Below, in pieces: positions 35,905-47,527 of a stretch of 64,000 bases of DNA. The notes under the pieces were generated by a model. That model saw only the letters and a program-made list of their open reading frames with translations, was not told the DNA's origin and did no database searches. The DNA is from Zygaena filipendulae (lineage: Eukaryota > Arthropoda > Insecta > Lepidoptera > Zygaenidae): positions 3,843,001 to 3,907,000 of the forward strand of contig OU015674.1 of the NCBI GenBank assembly GCA_907165275.2, read 5' to 3'. Positions within the stretch are counted from its first letter, which is position 1; each line of letters starts with the position of its first letter. The translations under genes and the position numbers were made by a program.

Positions 35905-36106
35905 ATTTTTAAAATAATCTCCGGCTAATCCCTGAAACGGCCGGACCAATTTTAACGGGACTTTCACTGGCAGATAGCTGATGTTATAAGGAGTAACATA
36001 GGCAACTTTTATTTCAGAACAAAATACATTAGTAAATCAATGACAAAATAGCTCTTGCGGGAATTCCGAAACTCACGCGGCTGAAACCGCGGGGCATAGC
36101 TAGTAT
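35905..36106 (+). mobile_element. CTAGT-ended repeat copy
   Basis: CGGCCGGACCAATTTTAACG, AACATAGGCAACTTTTATTT and TTGCGGGAATTCCGAAACTC, then GCTGAAACCGCGGGGCATAG and CTAG before T. Confidence 0.6.
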
Positions 36107-36109
36107 TGT

Positions 36110-36270
36110 ATAAATCAAAATGTGAGTTTATTTGTTAGTTACGCTTTCGCGCTTTAACTCATAACCAATATCATGAAAGTTTGAATACACGTCTGTACCA
36201 GGGATACAGAAGAGGACATAGGGTACTTTCTATCTCGGAATTCCAGCGGAAACTTTGAAATTAATGCTTG
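36110..36270 (+). mobile_element. CTAGT-family copy, 3-prime truncated
   Basis: TATAAATCAAAATGTGAGTT, GTTACGCTTTCGCGCTTTAA, GAGGACATAGGGTACTTTCT and TTCCAGCGGAAACTTTGAAA match the family body; the CTAG end is lost. Confidence 0.5.
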
Positions 36271-36498
36271 TTCGTATTGCAATAATTTGACATCATTAGG
36301 ACGTGCTCTCGTACTTTGGTTTACGTCCCTAAATTTCAACGAAATTTCGAAATGAATAGAACCACGGTAAGGAACCAACGAAATTTAAACGAAATTACAT
36401 TTTTCGTTGAATTAGAGTAGACCCCCTGTTCCCCTGTACAAAAGGAAGATAGATAACTATTTTTAAATCAGTTCGTAGTCAAGACGGTATTTGGTATG
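36271..36498. other. Short anonymous stretch
   Basis: Repeated CGAAATTT-like words occur, but there is no defined element. Confidence 0.35.
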
Positions 36499-37325
36499 TG
36501 GGCATTTCTCCACTAATTGGAAAATCGCTGTCCCAGGCATTTAAAAAAAAATTGGTCTTATTATTACTGAGTTCAATATATTAAAACGACAGTATATCAA
36601 CTATTCTTGACACGCCATAGCCCAAAATAGTCATATTAAAATTAGAATATTCAAATAATACACTTCAAACACCTCAATTAACAGTCCCCTGTGGTGTCCC
36701 ATTTCCAAAATCTTGAAGTCTTATCACAAATATTCAATTTCAGTATGATTATTACCGGAATAAAAAATAAATAATAATACTAGAATACAGTAAGCATCTA
36801 TAAAAAACACAATCATATTTTTAAAATAAAAAATTAATTAAAAAAACGGTAATCAAATGCTGTCCTCGATTTTTTGGAACAGTCCCCTGACTTAATTAGA
36901 AAATTGCACTAGAATCACACTATTCATTGGCGCGGTTATTTATGTTGTGAATCGGAACGTAATCGGTGTAAAGTTAGTTCGTTTGCAGGGCTAAGCGGGC
37001 TGACGCTATTTTGTGCATTGTCACCGATGCGTTTGTAAGTGAACCACGTGTCTGGGCCGCCAGCTGAAACAGTCCACTGGTAAGCATTTTTTTATAGTTT
37101 AACTGATAAAAATCATAATGTATTTTCCTTAATCATTACTTAGCAAGTATGTTATCATGTCTGCCTCTTCAATTTGAATAAACCGAAAAGGATTTTATGC
37201 TAGGGAACTTTTTATGTATAAATAACAGTTCCCTGTGCACAGTCCCCTGTCAATATATGGCACAGAGGACTGTTTTATACCACAGGGGACTGTTTCTTTT
37301 AGGTATTTGCCTAGTCTAATTTATA

Positions 37326-38049
37326 ATGACATGCTGCATTGATAGTTTGGAATCTTTTATAGACACTATACAACAAAGATGTCCTAAAATCACAATTTTT
37401 ACGATTGGCGATGAGACTATTCAAGAAATGATTGATAATATTCAAAAAGATGCTGCTAATTTGAAAACTTTTAGTGGTACCCTCGAAACACATCAAATTA
37501 AGGGTAAGATATCTCGATGTTTGCTGGGATCACCTCTTGGCGCTGACAAACTTATATTGAAGACTTTGAGCTGCTTCTGCAATTATGATTACGATTGCGA
37601 GCATTTTAATTTAGGACTTATAAAGTGTGAAGAACAACAGAGTCGAGGATGTTTACACAGACTCAGAATGTGAAGATGAAACTAGATCAGCCCACAATCA
37701 ACCGGATAGCTACTATATTGCAGAAACTGATCTTTCACAATCATGGGATAAGTTCAATATTGATTTTAAGAATATTCCCGGGTCTAGTAATACAAGCAGC
37801 CAATACAACGTCGGTGATTACGTTTTAGTTAAGTTCCCCGTTTGAAAGTTAGAATATCGTTATGCTGCTGTAATTAATCAAATAGATAATGAAGAATGTG
37901 AACTAAGAGTAACTTATATGAAAATTTGTGATGATAACGGTCACACTTTCAAAGTTGACGAAAATGATATATCTGATGTTTCTTTCGATCAAATATTTGA
38001 AAAGTTACCAAATTCAGATCTCAGATTAAAAGGGAAAAGATATTATTAG
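37326..38049 (+). pseudogene. C-terminal remnant of a transposase-like protein
   Basis: It reads as a protein end with one frameshift near 37640 and one in-frame stop (TGA 37843-37845). Visible blocks in order are SLESFIDTIQQRCPKITIFT, LKTFSGTLETHQI, LSCFCNYDYDCEH, SECEDET, YNVGDYVLVKFPV, then RYAAVINQIDNEECELRVTY and VSFDQIFEKLPNSDLRLKG, ending KRYY. I recall the order (a helical stretch before PGT...HQ, LSCF-C, then a GDYVLVKF beta-barrel-like module with ELPN or KLP near the end) from the C-termini of invertebrate transposon proteins of the REHGKGAPDG or DUF7869 kind. The catalytic part is missing. The similarity is from memory and should be searched. Confidence 0.6.
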
Positions 38050-38185
38050 TACTTTCCATTAGCTGTACCGGTCTTTGAGAAATAAGTTAATTTTAATAAC
38101 TTCCTGAAGTGCAATATTATTTATAATTGCTTATTAATAAAAAAATCATATTTTAATTTACTAATGTTAAGTCAAAATGACAAGA

Positions 38186-38221
38186 TATAGATAGATAGAT
38201 AGATATGTAGATAGATAGGTA
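38186..38221. repeat. (AGAT)n microsatellite
   Basis: Seven to eight imperfect ATAG units lie within the 2.19-kb element, after the coding remnant. Confidence 0.8.
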
Positions 38222-38704
38222 GTGTTATAATGTTATTTATCAGTAATAGTGTTATTTGTATAACTCCATATATCTGATTTTAGAGAAATTACTTAAATTA
38301 AGAAGATAAGTTGATTTTGAAAAATATAAGTTCTATAGAAAGCTAATAATTATTTTAATTGTTTTTATTTGGTTGAATTATTCGTTTTCTGTTGATTTAT
38401 TTTATTGTAAAAGTAATAAATAAAAAGCATTGTTTGCTTATATTCAATGAAAATATGTTTTTTCTTTCATATAAACATTCCCCTGGATTATACAACAGTC
38501 CCCTGTCGTGATTTTTCATAAAATTGGCTATAACTCACAAAATAAGAATAAAATGTGTGAGCTTTTTTTAAACACATTTTTTATTTATTAATATCTTTCA
38601 TTGTATTTATATATTTTCTTCATATTTAACAAAAATATGCTTGGGACAGTGTTGTATGGGCCAGTTTCCAAGTAGTAGAGAAACACCCATGTACTTAAAT
38701 AGTA

Positions 38705-38829
38705 CATTGTTATCCAAGGGGTGAAAGTAACTCATTTAGTGCCGAGACGGGGTTTGGCGCCCGAGCGTAGCGAGGGCGCCAATAGCTCGAGGCACTAAAT
38801 AAGTTACTTTCTCCCGAGGGTAACACTGT
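38705..38829. mobile_element. Palindromic repeat with CGAGCGTAGCGAGGGCG core
   Basis: GGGTGAAAGTAACTCATTTA then GTGCC is mirrored by GGCACTAAATAAGTTACTTT then CTCCC, with an inner GGCGCCC...GGGCGCC pair. The outer arms (CATTGTTATCC / GGTAACACTG) extend the symmetry. Confidence 0.65.
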
Positions 38830-39314
38830 GCTTTTCATTACGAATGCAAGGAAAGTCAAAATAAAAATAGGAATTAGCTAAAGAAAAAATGAGTGAAGAT
38901 CGGATAGTCGCTTGACACTTTCCCACCTATTTCTTTTTCTTTGGCCGGCTAGCTATTCAGCCAGTATTTTTTATTTACATTGTGGCGACCTAAAAAAAAT
39001 ATTTTCTTTTATTATTAAGTATTAATTAAAGAAAATAAAAAAATATAAATAGGAATTAGCTTAAGAAAAAGTGAATGAATTTTATTTTAATTAATACCTA
39101 CTTAAACTTTACGTTATTTCAATTTTACATCGCGCTGGCTGTATAGAAAGTTGAAACATGGTTCAATAGAAATGTGAAAATAGACCTAGTTTTTTTTTAA
39201 TAATTTGACAGTTGTCAGTTGAAAGCGATTCTCCCTAGGGCTGAAAAGGGCTACTTTCAACCCGCTTCTCAGGCAACTTCAGACCTACTTTCCGAGCATG
39301 AGTAATGAAAAAGC
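38830..39314. mobile_element. Possible MITE bounded by CTTTTCATTAC ends
   Basis: The left GCTTTTCATTACGAATGCAA then GGAAAGT faces the right ACTTTCCGAGCATGAGTAAT then GAAAAAGC. The inside repeats AATAGGAATTAGCTAAAGAA at 38868 and AATAGGAATTAGCTTAAGAA at 39050. It may be part of one larger element with the preceding palindrome. Confidence 0.45.
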
Positions 39315-39354
39315 TATTACCTACTTTAACATGACATTCAAGGTGCTATCTATA

Positions 39355-39652
39355 TATATAAATTATATATAAAAGAAAGTCGTGTTAGTTACTCCACTTA
39401 TAACTCAAGAACGGCTGAACCGATTTGGCTGAAAATTGGTGGGGAGGTAGCTTAGAACCAGGAAACGGACATAGGATACTTTTTATCCCGGAATTCCCGC
39501 AGGAACTCCGGTCGGTGAAACTCATGAAATTTTGCATACTTAGGTACACATTTTCAGGGGTACAGAGAAGGACATAGGGTAGGTACTTTGCATTCCGGAA
39601 TTCCTGCGGGATCTCCGAAATTTCCGCGGGTAACACCGCGGGGCACAGCTAG
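39355..39652 (+). mobile_element. CTAGT-ended repeat, two copies fused
   Basis: TATATAAAAGAAAGTCGTGT, AACGGCTGAACCGATTTGGC and GGAATTCCCGCAGGAACTCC are followed by a second body (CAGGGGTACAGAGAAGGACA, GGAATTCCTGCGGGATCTCC). It ends ACACCGCGGGGCACAGCTAG then T. Confidence 0.65.
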
Positions 39653-41983
39653 TTTATAATAAATATCGGATATTTTCGCACCCTGATGACATTCAAAATC
39701 GTTGATTTATAAGTATCTATAGGAGCAGCAATTTACGTTTGTTATTATTTTTATCTCGTTCAAAATCTTCAAGTCATGTGAGACGTCTAAACCATATTAT
39801 TTTATTATTAATTAAAACTTTATTTGATAAAGTTACTTGCAAAATTTCACATCGGCATAATATCATCCTCTTCACGTCAATTCTATTATGATATTCTGAA
39901 CAATGCATTTTTAGTAGTTAATTTTCATAAGACCCTCGCGAAACGTAACCGTCGAATCTTTTTATTTTACTACACTACAATGTACAAAGAATAAAGCGGT
40001 GTAGAAATTGCGTAATTTCTTTACACAAATTTTATTAAACAACGCACCTCAATTTGAAGTATGCAAAAGGAACTACAGCACGTGTTACAAAATACCCAAA
40101 CTTCTTTCTGAATCATGCTTGGATACCCATTAGGTAATTATTTAGAGATAAGTAATTAAATCAATCGTAGCCCGGTAATGTGAGTATGAAAATCTTGCAT
40201 GTAGGTACGGAAATCCTTGTACATAGAGAACCACAGATCCTCCTTGGTAAACAAACTATGAGTACACCTCAGATGAAATAAAAACTCTGAGGAGTACACG
40301 TAAAAAGTATTGTAACATGGTACCACTGGCGATACTCTCTGATTTGGTCTCGCCCAGGTAGACAGGAGCAGATCTGAATTAGTCTGGTAAGCAAACAAAT
40401 TTTTACGCCAATTAGTTTATCTACCTGTTACCCTAATTATACACCATTCAATTTTCTAGCTATATCGCATGCCAAAACTTAGAATTGCTTCAAAATTGTC
40501 ATGCATGCACTCAGCAAATAATCACTACGTTCCTGCATGTACTTAATGCATGTGCATAATTTTATATAATATATTTTGTGCTCTAGAGGTCGGGACATCC
40601 TTGGGAGTGAATGCGATGCGAAATTATCGCAAGTAATCAACAACAGATTTACGACCATTCCGTTTGAGAGCTGCATAAATTTTCTCATATTTCGCTTTCT
40701 CTCTCACGCTTACCTTTCAGTTATAAGGTATGAAAGAGAAGGCTCAGCTTTAGCCATGTAGTGGCAAATGTTAAATGCTACTTAAAAGACTGGCCCAATG
40801 AGCATGCATTATGGTATGAATTTAAGAACTACTACTTTTATTGTTTAAAAAGAGCTATCTGCTCAAACAAATAGTGCTGTTTTATTTGTCCGAATATTCT
40901 TTTTTTTCACTAAAAACTTCTATTATTTTATCCGCCTCTTTTTAGAAGTTTTTTTTTTAAAGTTTGGGTCACATCACGATGCGAATCTGATACCCGACAG
41001 AATACCTATCTGAAAATCGAAGTTTTTACTTTTTTTTTGTTACACATAATACCTATCATTAAAACCAAAGACATTCTTACTTAAAATATCATTGATTAAA
41101 ACCAAAAGAAAAAGATATTTTGAAGAAAATGTCGTAACATTTTTCATGAATTAGGCTAACATAGGAGAAAACTTCATAAATATTGTTGAGTTTTTATTTC
41201 CAATTTAATCTACTTATCCCTAAAAATTCATATTATGGGATCAACATAAATGTAGAAAGTATCAGTATTCCAATACACGTCTTTTAGCTTTCGTCTCGAC
41301 AATCGAACGTAACTATTCCACTAATCCGTGTGAAGAGCGAGTGTTGCGCAAACGCATCTTTAAGGTAGGTAGGCACCGTGTTACTATTTAAAATGTTTGC
41401 ACCGTGAAATTGTATAGTTTGCGAAACGACGAGGTTGCCTCCTACTACAAGCGGTATAGGGTCGTGATTTATCAACGATCTCAACGATCTACGATCATTT
41501 GTGAACGAAAGGTCCGGCGCATTGTGCTTTTGTAGTACCCTACATATCTGATGACAGTTGTTACAAATCTATGACATTTAAGAAACGAATGTATGGATTT
41601 AGAGTTGGTGGGAGATCCTAAATGTTGGAGATTTTTACTTAATGATTTAAAAAAAATATGTTCCTGTCCAAAATCTTTGAATGCAGTTTTAGTTAAGTAC
41701 TTTGTTCTTTAAATAATATAGAAATTATTCCTTTCCTATTAAAACTGTTTTATCCATATAAAGAATTTTTATCCTGTATATCTAGAATACTTAAACATGG
41801 AAGCGACATATGACTAAATAAAAAATCCATCAATTTAGCGAGGAAATAAGTTAAAATGGGTCTAGTGGGTCATGAGTGGGTCACTACATAAAATACGCAC
41901 ACAAAATTGGTAGCACAATTCTTATTTATCAATACAAGGTCAAGTATGAGTATAGATGTGCAATCATTCCAGTTTATACACGG
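39653..41983. other. Anonymous DNA, no gene seen
   Basis: 40150-40440 and 41287-41520 are less AT-rich. The minus-strand frame at 40156-40398 has no recognisable domain. Confidence 0.4.
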
Positions 41984-42072
41984 TGCTTGGGCTTAAACTC
42001 GATAAAAGCCCGTAAACGCCCAGGTTTAAATCAGATTTATACTTTAAGCCCAAGCAACGGGTTGATCGTCTA
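41984..42072. mobile_element. TA-flanked short MITE, copy 2
   Basis: GTGCTTGGGCTTAAACTCGA, AAAGCCCGTAAACGCCCAGG and AAGCCCAAGCAACGGGTTGA, then TCGTCTA before TA. The right end is preserved and the left end eroded. Confidence 0.6.
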
Positions 42073-43763
42073 TACGTATGATCTTCCGCTAGTGTTGTAT
42101 CCTTTGGTTATGATCTAACCCTGAATACCTTAACAAAATCAAGGAAAAACAATCAGTGACAGAGCTTAATGTGATTACCTAAATAAGTACAAATATTATA
42201 GGACTTAAAACTCGCATTATTTTTAGAACACTTTGCACTTATTAACTGACATTCAAGAAAGACTACAGCTATTGAAATAAAAAGAATACTAATAATAAAC
42301 CCATCGCGCATCTAATAGGTTCCGAAGCTGCGTACACATTTGACTTTAACAAGTTCTCTCGCAAAAGCTGTCGTTTACGGATTTTATTTTACACAAGCAA
42401 ACAAAGCTTTTGCAAAGATAAAATTCGGGCGCAATCAGCAAATTTCAACGCAAGATACGGGCACAATAGCTGCAATAGTCGTGGACCGAGCGACATCGTA
42501 AGGTGACGCCAACTCAGCTGTTTCGATGCAGCGAGTGTCCGCCATTTTGAATTTTTTTTTTCTACAAATCTGCTGACTGCGTTCGTTTGTTTTGACTGCC
42601 AGAAAAACGTTACGTTTAGAAAACACTAACATTATTATTATTATTATTTTTAGGATATTTTTTAGTGTTTGGCAAGTGAATTTCTTTCAAATTTTCTAGT
42701 GTTACGTTACAATACATATTTTCAGTTTTCGTGAGCTTTTATTGATTAGTTCGTTTTGTTGTTAACTCGTAGCATTGCAACATAAAAAGTTTTACTTCTT
42801 CTGCGCGTCCACACCAATACACGCACCCGCTTGTTTAACAGAATAATGTAAACTATAAAGTTTACATAATATATGAAATATAAATTTCAGGCACCTAGTA
42901 TCGCCGTGTGCGGTAATGAGCTAATGAAATTCGAGGTTATCGTTATCACATTTTGGTCCTTCAAAACCAGATGGTGTCGAAGTACCTATATTTAATACAG
43001 ATAAGTAAGTAAAATACAATAAAATTATGTCTGTCATATTTCAATAATAAAGATATGTCACACGTCCATTAGCAGAGGTCAATAGATAAATAGAGATGTC
43101 AAATGAAGTACACTAGTAATTTTGGGGTCATAATAATGATTAGTGATCCATTGTTTCAAAACTATAGACATAAGAATGATTGTTACTTGACATTATTTTG
43201 TACATACCCTATGTATTTTTTATTAAGAAACATATTCAAGATTACAATACTTTCATGAAACTGATTAAAAAAGTCTAGGTACCAAAAATACAATTTTAAA
43301 CAGGCGAATGACCTTTCATCTGTTCATTGCAGGCTCAGTTTTCATTATTTAATATTAACGTTATGTGTTTTACACATATTTGAAACGAGAATCGAATACT
43401 GAATAAAATTTGTAAAATCCTTTCAATAAATCCCTCGTTTAACCTTACACCATAATACCTATTATAGCGGTTACCTATATTTCAAATAGATACGGTTTCC
43501 TTTTCGACCGACTGATGTATCCATTTACTATACCATAGGTTATTCCAGTAATGTATTGTTCAATTTGGTAAATAAGTGACATTACCTACTATCATATTCT
43601 AACCACAACTGTGATTGTATATTTTATTTGAATCGTATTATACGTACAGCATGACTTTATTCACAATAATAAAACTTCACAATATTTTTGTTCGATAACA
43701 ATTTTTATTAAATAAGATGTAGGTAGTTAGAATACACAATGACAGAACCGTTAAATTAACCTA
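42073..43763. other. Anonymous; possible regulatory pocket at 42320-42850
   Basis: 42420-42620 is GC-richer than its surroundings and contains GTCCGCCATTTTGAA, a word often found near gene starts, and TCAGCAG on the minus strand. No exon can be supported. From 42860 onward it is AT-rich and anonymous. Confidence 0.3.
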
Positions 43764-44005
43764 GTTGTTAGCGAACTTGAATACTACGCCTGAGGATGCC
43801 GGTTCGATCCTTGCGTCCTGGTGAACATACGTACCTATATTTTATGTGAAGAACATAGTGTTAAGCCACCCTATGTCTGAGGTTTTAATAAGAACAAGTA
43901 TGCATTCGCAAAACAGGTGTAACTACATATAAGTAATATATATATCAGTGCTTGCAAGTTTGTAAAAGCTTAATTTAACTTGGAACCAGGTGGCCAGGTG
44001 GCACA
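43764..44005 (+). mobile_element. tRNA-derived SINE, uninterrupted copy
   Basis: TTGTTAGCGAACTTGAATAC (A-box side) is followed by GCCGGTTCGATCCTTGCG (B-box, about 43798-43815). A body like that of the SINE at 11854 then follows, with AAGCTTAATTTAACTTGGAA and CCAGGTGGCC. The single CCAGG at 43987-43991 is the site where the MITE at 12436 inserted in the other copy. Confidence 0.6.
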
Positions 44006-45033
44006 TACCTTATGTTAATTAAGGGTATGTGTTCCCGGTACACAGAGTTTCCGAAGGAATTCTGGAATTAACGGAACAACTATTAACGAAAAGTAATATT
44101 TTCATCCCATCTATTCAAAAACTGAAGTTTTATTCGCATATAAGTGCACCTAAAGTAAGTAGTACGTTTAGGTTCCCTTCAATAAGTGCGACTACAAGTT
44201 GTACATTTTAACCCGCTAATTCGAATTTGTTGTTTTTAGTGGCTCCACCATTTTGACAATGATTCTGCCAATGTCACAGTTTGAAAAGTCACGGCATAGA
44301 ATTGATTTGATTATCCGGTACCTACCTTTTTGTATGCGATAGGCCGATTAAACAGCGGGTAATAATGAGTTGTGAATTTGGAATATGAAACTTGTAATGT
44401 CTATCGCCAGAGACGACCAAGGAGGTCGAACGTCAAATACTGCACCAATTGTATGAATAAAGTACTGGCCGGTGAGACTTGCGCCTCAAACAAAAAAAAG
44501 AAAAAGGCGGCAACTGATGTGCTGTGTATGTTTATTATTGATTTCCCAAAATGTATTCGTCAAGTAGTGAAGAGAGCCTAATATTAACACCGAAATCTGT
44601 GAAAATGGACGCAATAAATATTTAGGTTTGTATTATATTTAATAACAAATAAATATATTACAGCAATTTCTTGTTGCATTTTCTCATAGAGGGGGATGAA
44701 AAGTAGAGTGTATCACTCGGCATTAAAACTATTTTTTCCTCTGGCGATTTCCTTTGAATCCCTCTCTCCGTTCAGGATATATAAGAATCACTCGCTGCGC
44801 TCGGGATTCTACTCTGGAATCCTTCACTCCGGTCTGGATTCAAAATAACGCCCTCGTCTTAAAAATGCAATTTTGATACCTCGTGATACAATATACTATT
44901 ATGATACCACCACAGCCCACTGCCACCTCCGCTTCCAGACTAGAAATCAAAGAATATGATTGTAATAAGTAACAACGGTTGCGTATCAGTCAAACATTAC
45001 AGATTCATTTCCCTAAACGTTGAGTGTTATTAT
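44006..45033. other. Anonymous with a small CTAGT-family scrap
   Basis: 44025-44075 (GGTACACAGAGTTTCCGAAG, GAATTCTGGAATTAACGG) is a fragment of the CTAGT family. The rest, including 44690-44880, is unassigned. Confidence 0.4.
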
Positions 45034-45612
45034 AAAAGCGGCCAAGTGCGAGTCGGACTCGCCCATGAAGGGTTCCTTAGCAGCAAGTAACATAATGATA
45101 TAAAAGTTCTTGTAGTTCGTTGTAACTTTGATCGATGTTTTAATAATAGTGTATTTTCTTTGCGGTTTACGATTTATGACGTATTAAAAAAAACTACTTA
45201 CTAGATCTCGTTCAAACCAATTTTCGGTGGAAGTTTGCATGGTAATGTACATCATATATTTTGTCATTCTCTTATTTTAGAAGTTACAGGGGAGTGATAC
45301 ACATTTTACCACTTTGGAAGTGTCTCTCGCGCAAACTATTCAGTTTAGAAAAAAATTATATTAGAAACCTCAATATCATTTTTGAAGACCTATCCATAGA
45401 TGGGTATGGGTTTGATGAAAAAAAAAAACGTTTTTTTTTTTGTGTTAAAACCTTAATTCGGTTCACAGAATAAATCTATTTACCAAGTTTCAACAATATA
45501 GGTCTTATAGTTTCGGAAAAAAGTGGCTGTGACATACGGACGGACAGACAGACAGACATGACGAATCCATAAGGGTTCCGTTTTTGCCATTTGGCTACGG
45601 AACTCTAAAAAT
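45034..45612 (+). mobile_element. Dispersed repeat GCGGCCAAGTGCGAG...GGAACTCTAAAAA
   Basis: It starts AAAGCGGCCAAGTGCGAGTC then GGACTCGCCCATGAAGGGTT. It ends CATACGGACGGACAGACAGA, then AAGGGTTCCGTTTTTGCCAT and TACGGAACTCTAAAAA. I recall this as a common full-length lepidopteran repeat of about 0.5-0.6 kb. It has no coding capacity. A non-LTR or SINE-like class is likely but not shown. Confidence 0.65.
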
Positions 45613-47446
45613 GAGTCGTCGAACGGAAGGCGAGAAGATAAATTGCCAAACCTCTCGGGCGGCGCCCTAGACCCACCGACGCAATCGTCGGCCGCGAGAA
45701 TTACAAACGAAACTTTTTTAATAACGCTCACGATTCAATCTCAATCGAGAAATCCGTAACAAAACCCCCACAACGCACAAGAAAAACATTATAAACACGG
45801 AGACCGGTTCAGGTACGCCATTTTTTACCGGATTGAACAATGGCCGATGGGATGCGTATTGCGTATACCTTCCCCTTTCTAGCGCACCGGAGCCCACACG
45901 TCAGAAGCGCAATGGGGAGATCGCTGCGTCTCCCTCGCACGTGCATCGAATGAGGACAAAGAATAAATAGTAATTGAGACGTGACACTCGTGCAGATGGT
46001 TGATAAAACATAATACTTGCCAGTTAGTTCGGTCTAGGGCTATTAAAAGACAGAGAAATAGATACGTCGTTACACGGTCTTTAGTTCACGAGACTCATGG
46101 AAACATTAAAAGAAATTGTTCTCTCCGTGGACTCGTATATTGCTCTCCACGTTGGTGGTGCAGAGCTGCCTTTTTCACTTTTGCTATTGGCACGAAATTG
46201 GAAGGAAAAGGAAATGGCAAACATTCAATGTCTCAATTTAACTCCGTAGAAGAATAAAACGTCGCGCTCGCTCGCGGTGGTACCTATAGACCTATATGTT
46301 TAATATTATACACAGTTTCGGGCAGACAAAGTACAAACATACAATGACAAAATGCGACATGATTATTTAGAAGATTCTTAATTTTTACCACCATTTCGAA
46401 TTCCAATGGAATGTCTTCTTTGACAAATGTTCTGCGATTCGTCTGCTTCGTCTTTCTCAGTCTGAGTTATTTCGTCGTTTGAAGCCAATTATAGTGAGGG
46501 AGAGATTCGATATACCCCTCTCAATATTTGTAGCAGCTTTGGGGACCGTTTTTACCTGATCTATTATATCGACGTTGTGACATTAGTATTACAAGAGGCT
46601 TAGAATCTTAGATGTTGGCGACATGTAATATAAAAGCAATTGTGTACCCTTAAGCGTTAATATGATTTGATGGACGAAAGTGTTTTATAAAAGTGTTTGT
46701 GAGAAAAATCTACGCGTAAGAGAGGTCATGGGCAAGAATTGATTAAAGACAAAGAAAAAAAGATCTTAACAATCGATGAGCAAACTGACAAGACTCTACA
46801 AAATCTCATTTCGGTGCAAATTACAGCCAATCTGACTTAGAAGAGGGCGCGAAAGGCGAAATAGAACGAAGTAATCAATGAGAGTTAACACGGTCGCAAT
46901 CTAATTTTAGTGACAAGTATTCTCGAGTTGATGCCGCAGTTGCTAAATCGATTTCAGGAAATAAGTCTAATATGGGCCAAGCAAGAGCTCGTACTAAAAT
47001 CGTAAAACCTCACTGAAACTCGAGACACGTGAATCTCGACTCACCAATTTCTCCCCGAGAATTCAGCAGTGTCTCCTAAATTTAACGAGCGAATACTTTC
47101 AGCTGCGATAACATTTCTCCTTTAACGCGTTAGTCTTTCGAGCACTCAAAAGAGCACAGTCAATACAGGCAAAGATTCATCTGTGCCGCGAAATGTGTGG
47201 ATGGTTTACGTGAAACGGTGTCGAAGGGAAAATCGTAAAACGGCGTTAGTAAATCGATCGTTTGTACAACTGAACGTTAGATTGAAAAGGTGTCTGGTTT
47301 ATTTTGCCAGCTTGAATACGTATTCAATGTTTATTACCTTAGGTTTAAGTACGTGTGTAACAGTGGCGAAGGTACCATAGAAGCCGATTCCCACCGGCTT
47401 CCCTTCAGACGCAACATCTCTCTCCGTAATTGAGAACGTTGTGAGG
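45613..47446. other. Anonymous, GC-richer, no repeat recognised
   Basis: 45620-45960 is among the least AT-rich DNA here and has a short CCGACG-CAAT-CGTCGG stem (45675-45690). Frames at 46000-46257 and 47183-47380 have no recognisable domain. It may be unique regulatory or untranslated sequence. Confidence 0.35.
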
Positions 47447-47527
47447 GATACAGGGAAGGACTTTTTATACCGGAATTCCCGCGGGAACTCCGGAACTTAT
47501 CGCAGGTGAAACCGCGGGGAACAGTTA
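47447..47527 (+). mobile_element. CTAGT-family fragment
   Basis: GGATACAGGGAAGGACTTTT, GGAATTCCCGCGGGAACTCC and GTGAAACCGCGGGGAACAGT; the final CTAG has drifted. Confidence 0.55.

Larger units (their letters stand above)
36499..38689 (+). mobile_element. 2.19-kb deletion-derivative transposon with ACAGTCCCCTG motifs
   Basis: The terminal inverted repeats are imperfect. Left: TGGGCATTTCTCCACTAATT then GGAAAATCG and CTGTCCCAGGCAT. Right, reverse-complemented: TGGGTGTTTCTCTACTACTT then GGAAACTGG and, after a short insertion, CTGTCCCAAGCAT. No clear target duplication was found. The word ACAGTCCCCTG or a one-base variant occurs at 36681, 36879, 37069, 37225, 37239 and 38495, and inverted at 37262 and 37282, grouped at the two sides of the coding remnant. 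Such subterminal arrays are typical of transposase binding sites. Only the C-terminal part of a transposase-like protein remains (37326-38049), so the element is non-autonomous. Confidence 0.75.

Noticed and set aside
36499..38689. CACTA-type element because of the subterminal motif arrays
   Set aside because: The ends do not begin with CACTA/CACTG and no 3-bp target duplication could be shown.
40156..40398. 80-codon minus-strand frame
   Set aside because: No domain, start context or repeat of the frame elsewhere in the window.
46380..46560. Possible Harbinger-like transposase fragment (RLSQSELFRRLKPII)
   Set aside because: Only a vague resemblance over about 30 residues, without conserved residues I could name.
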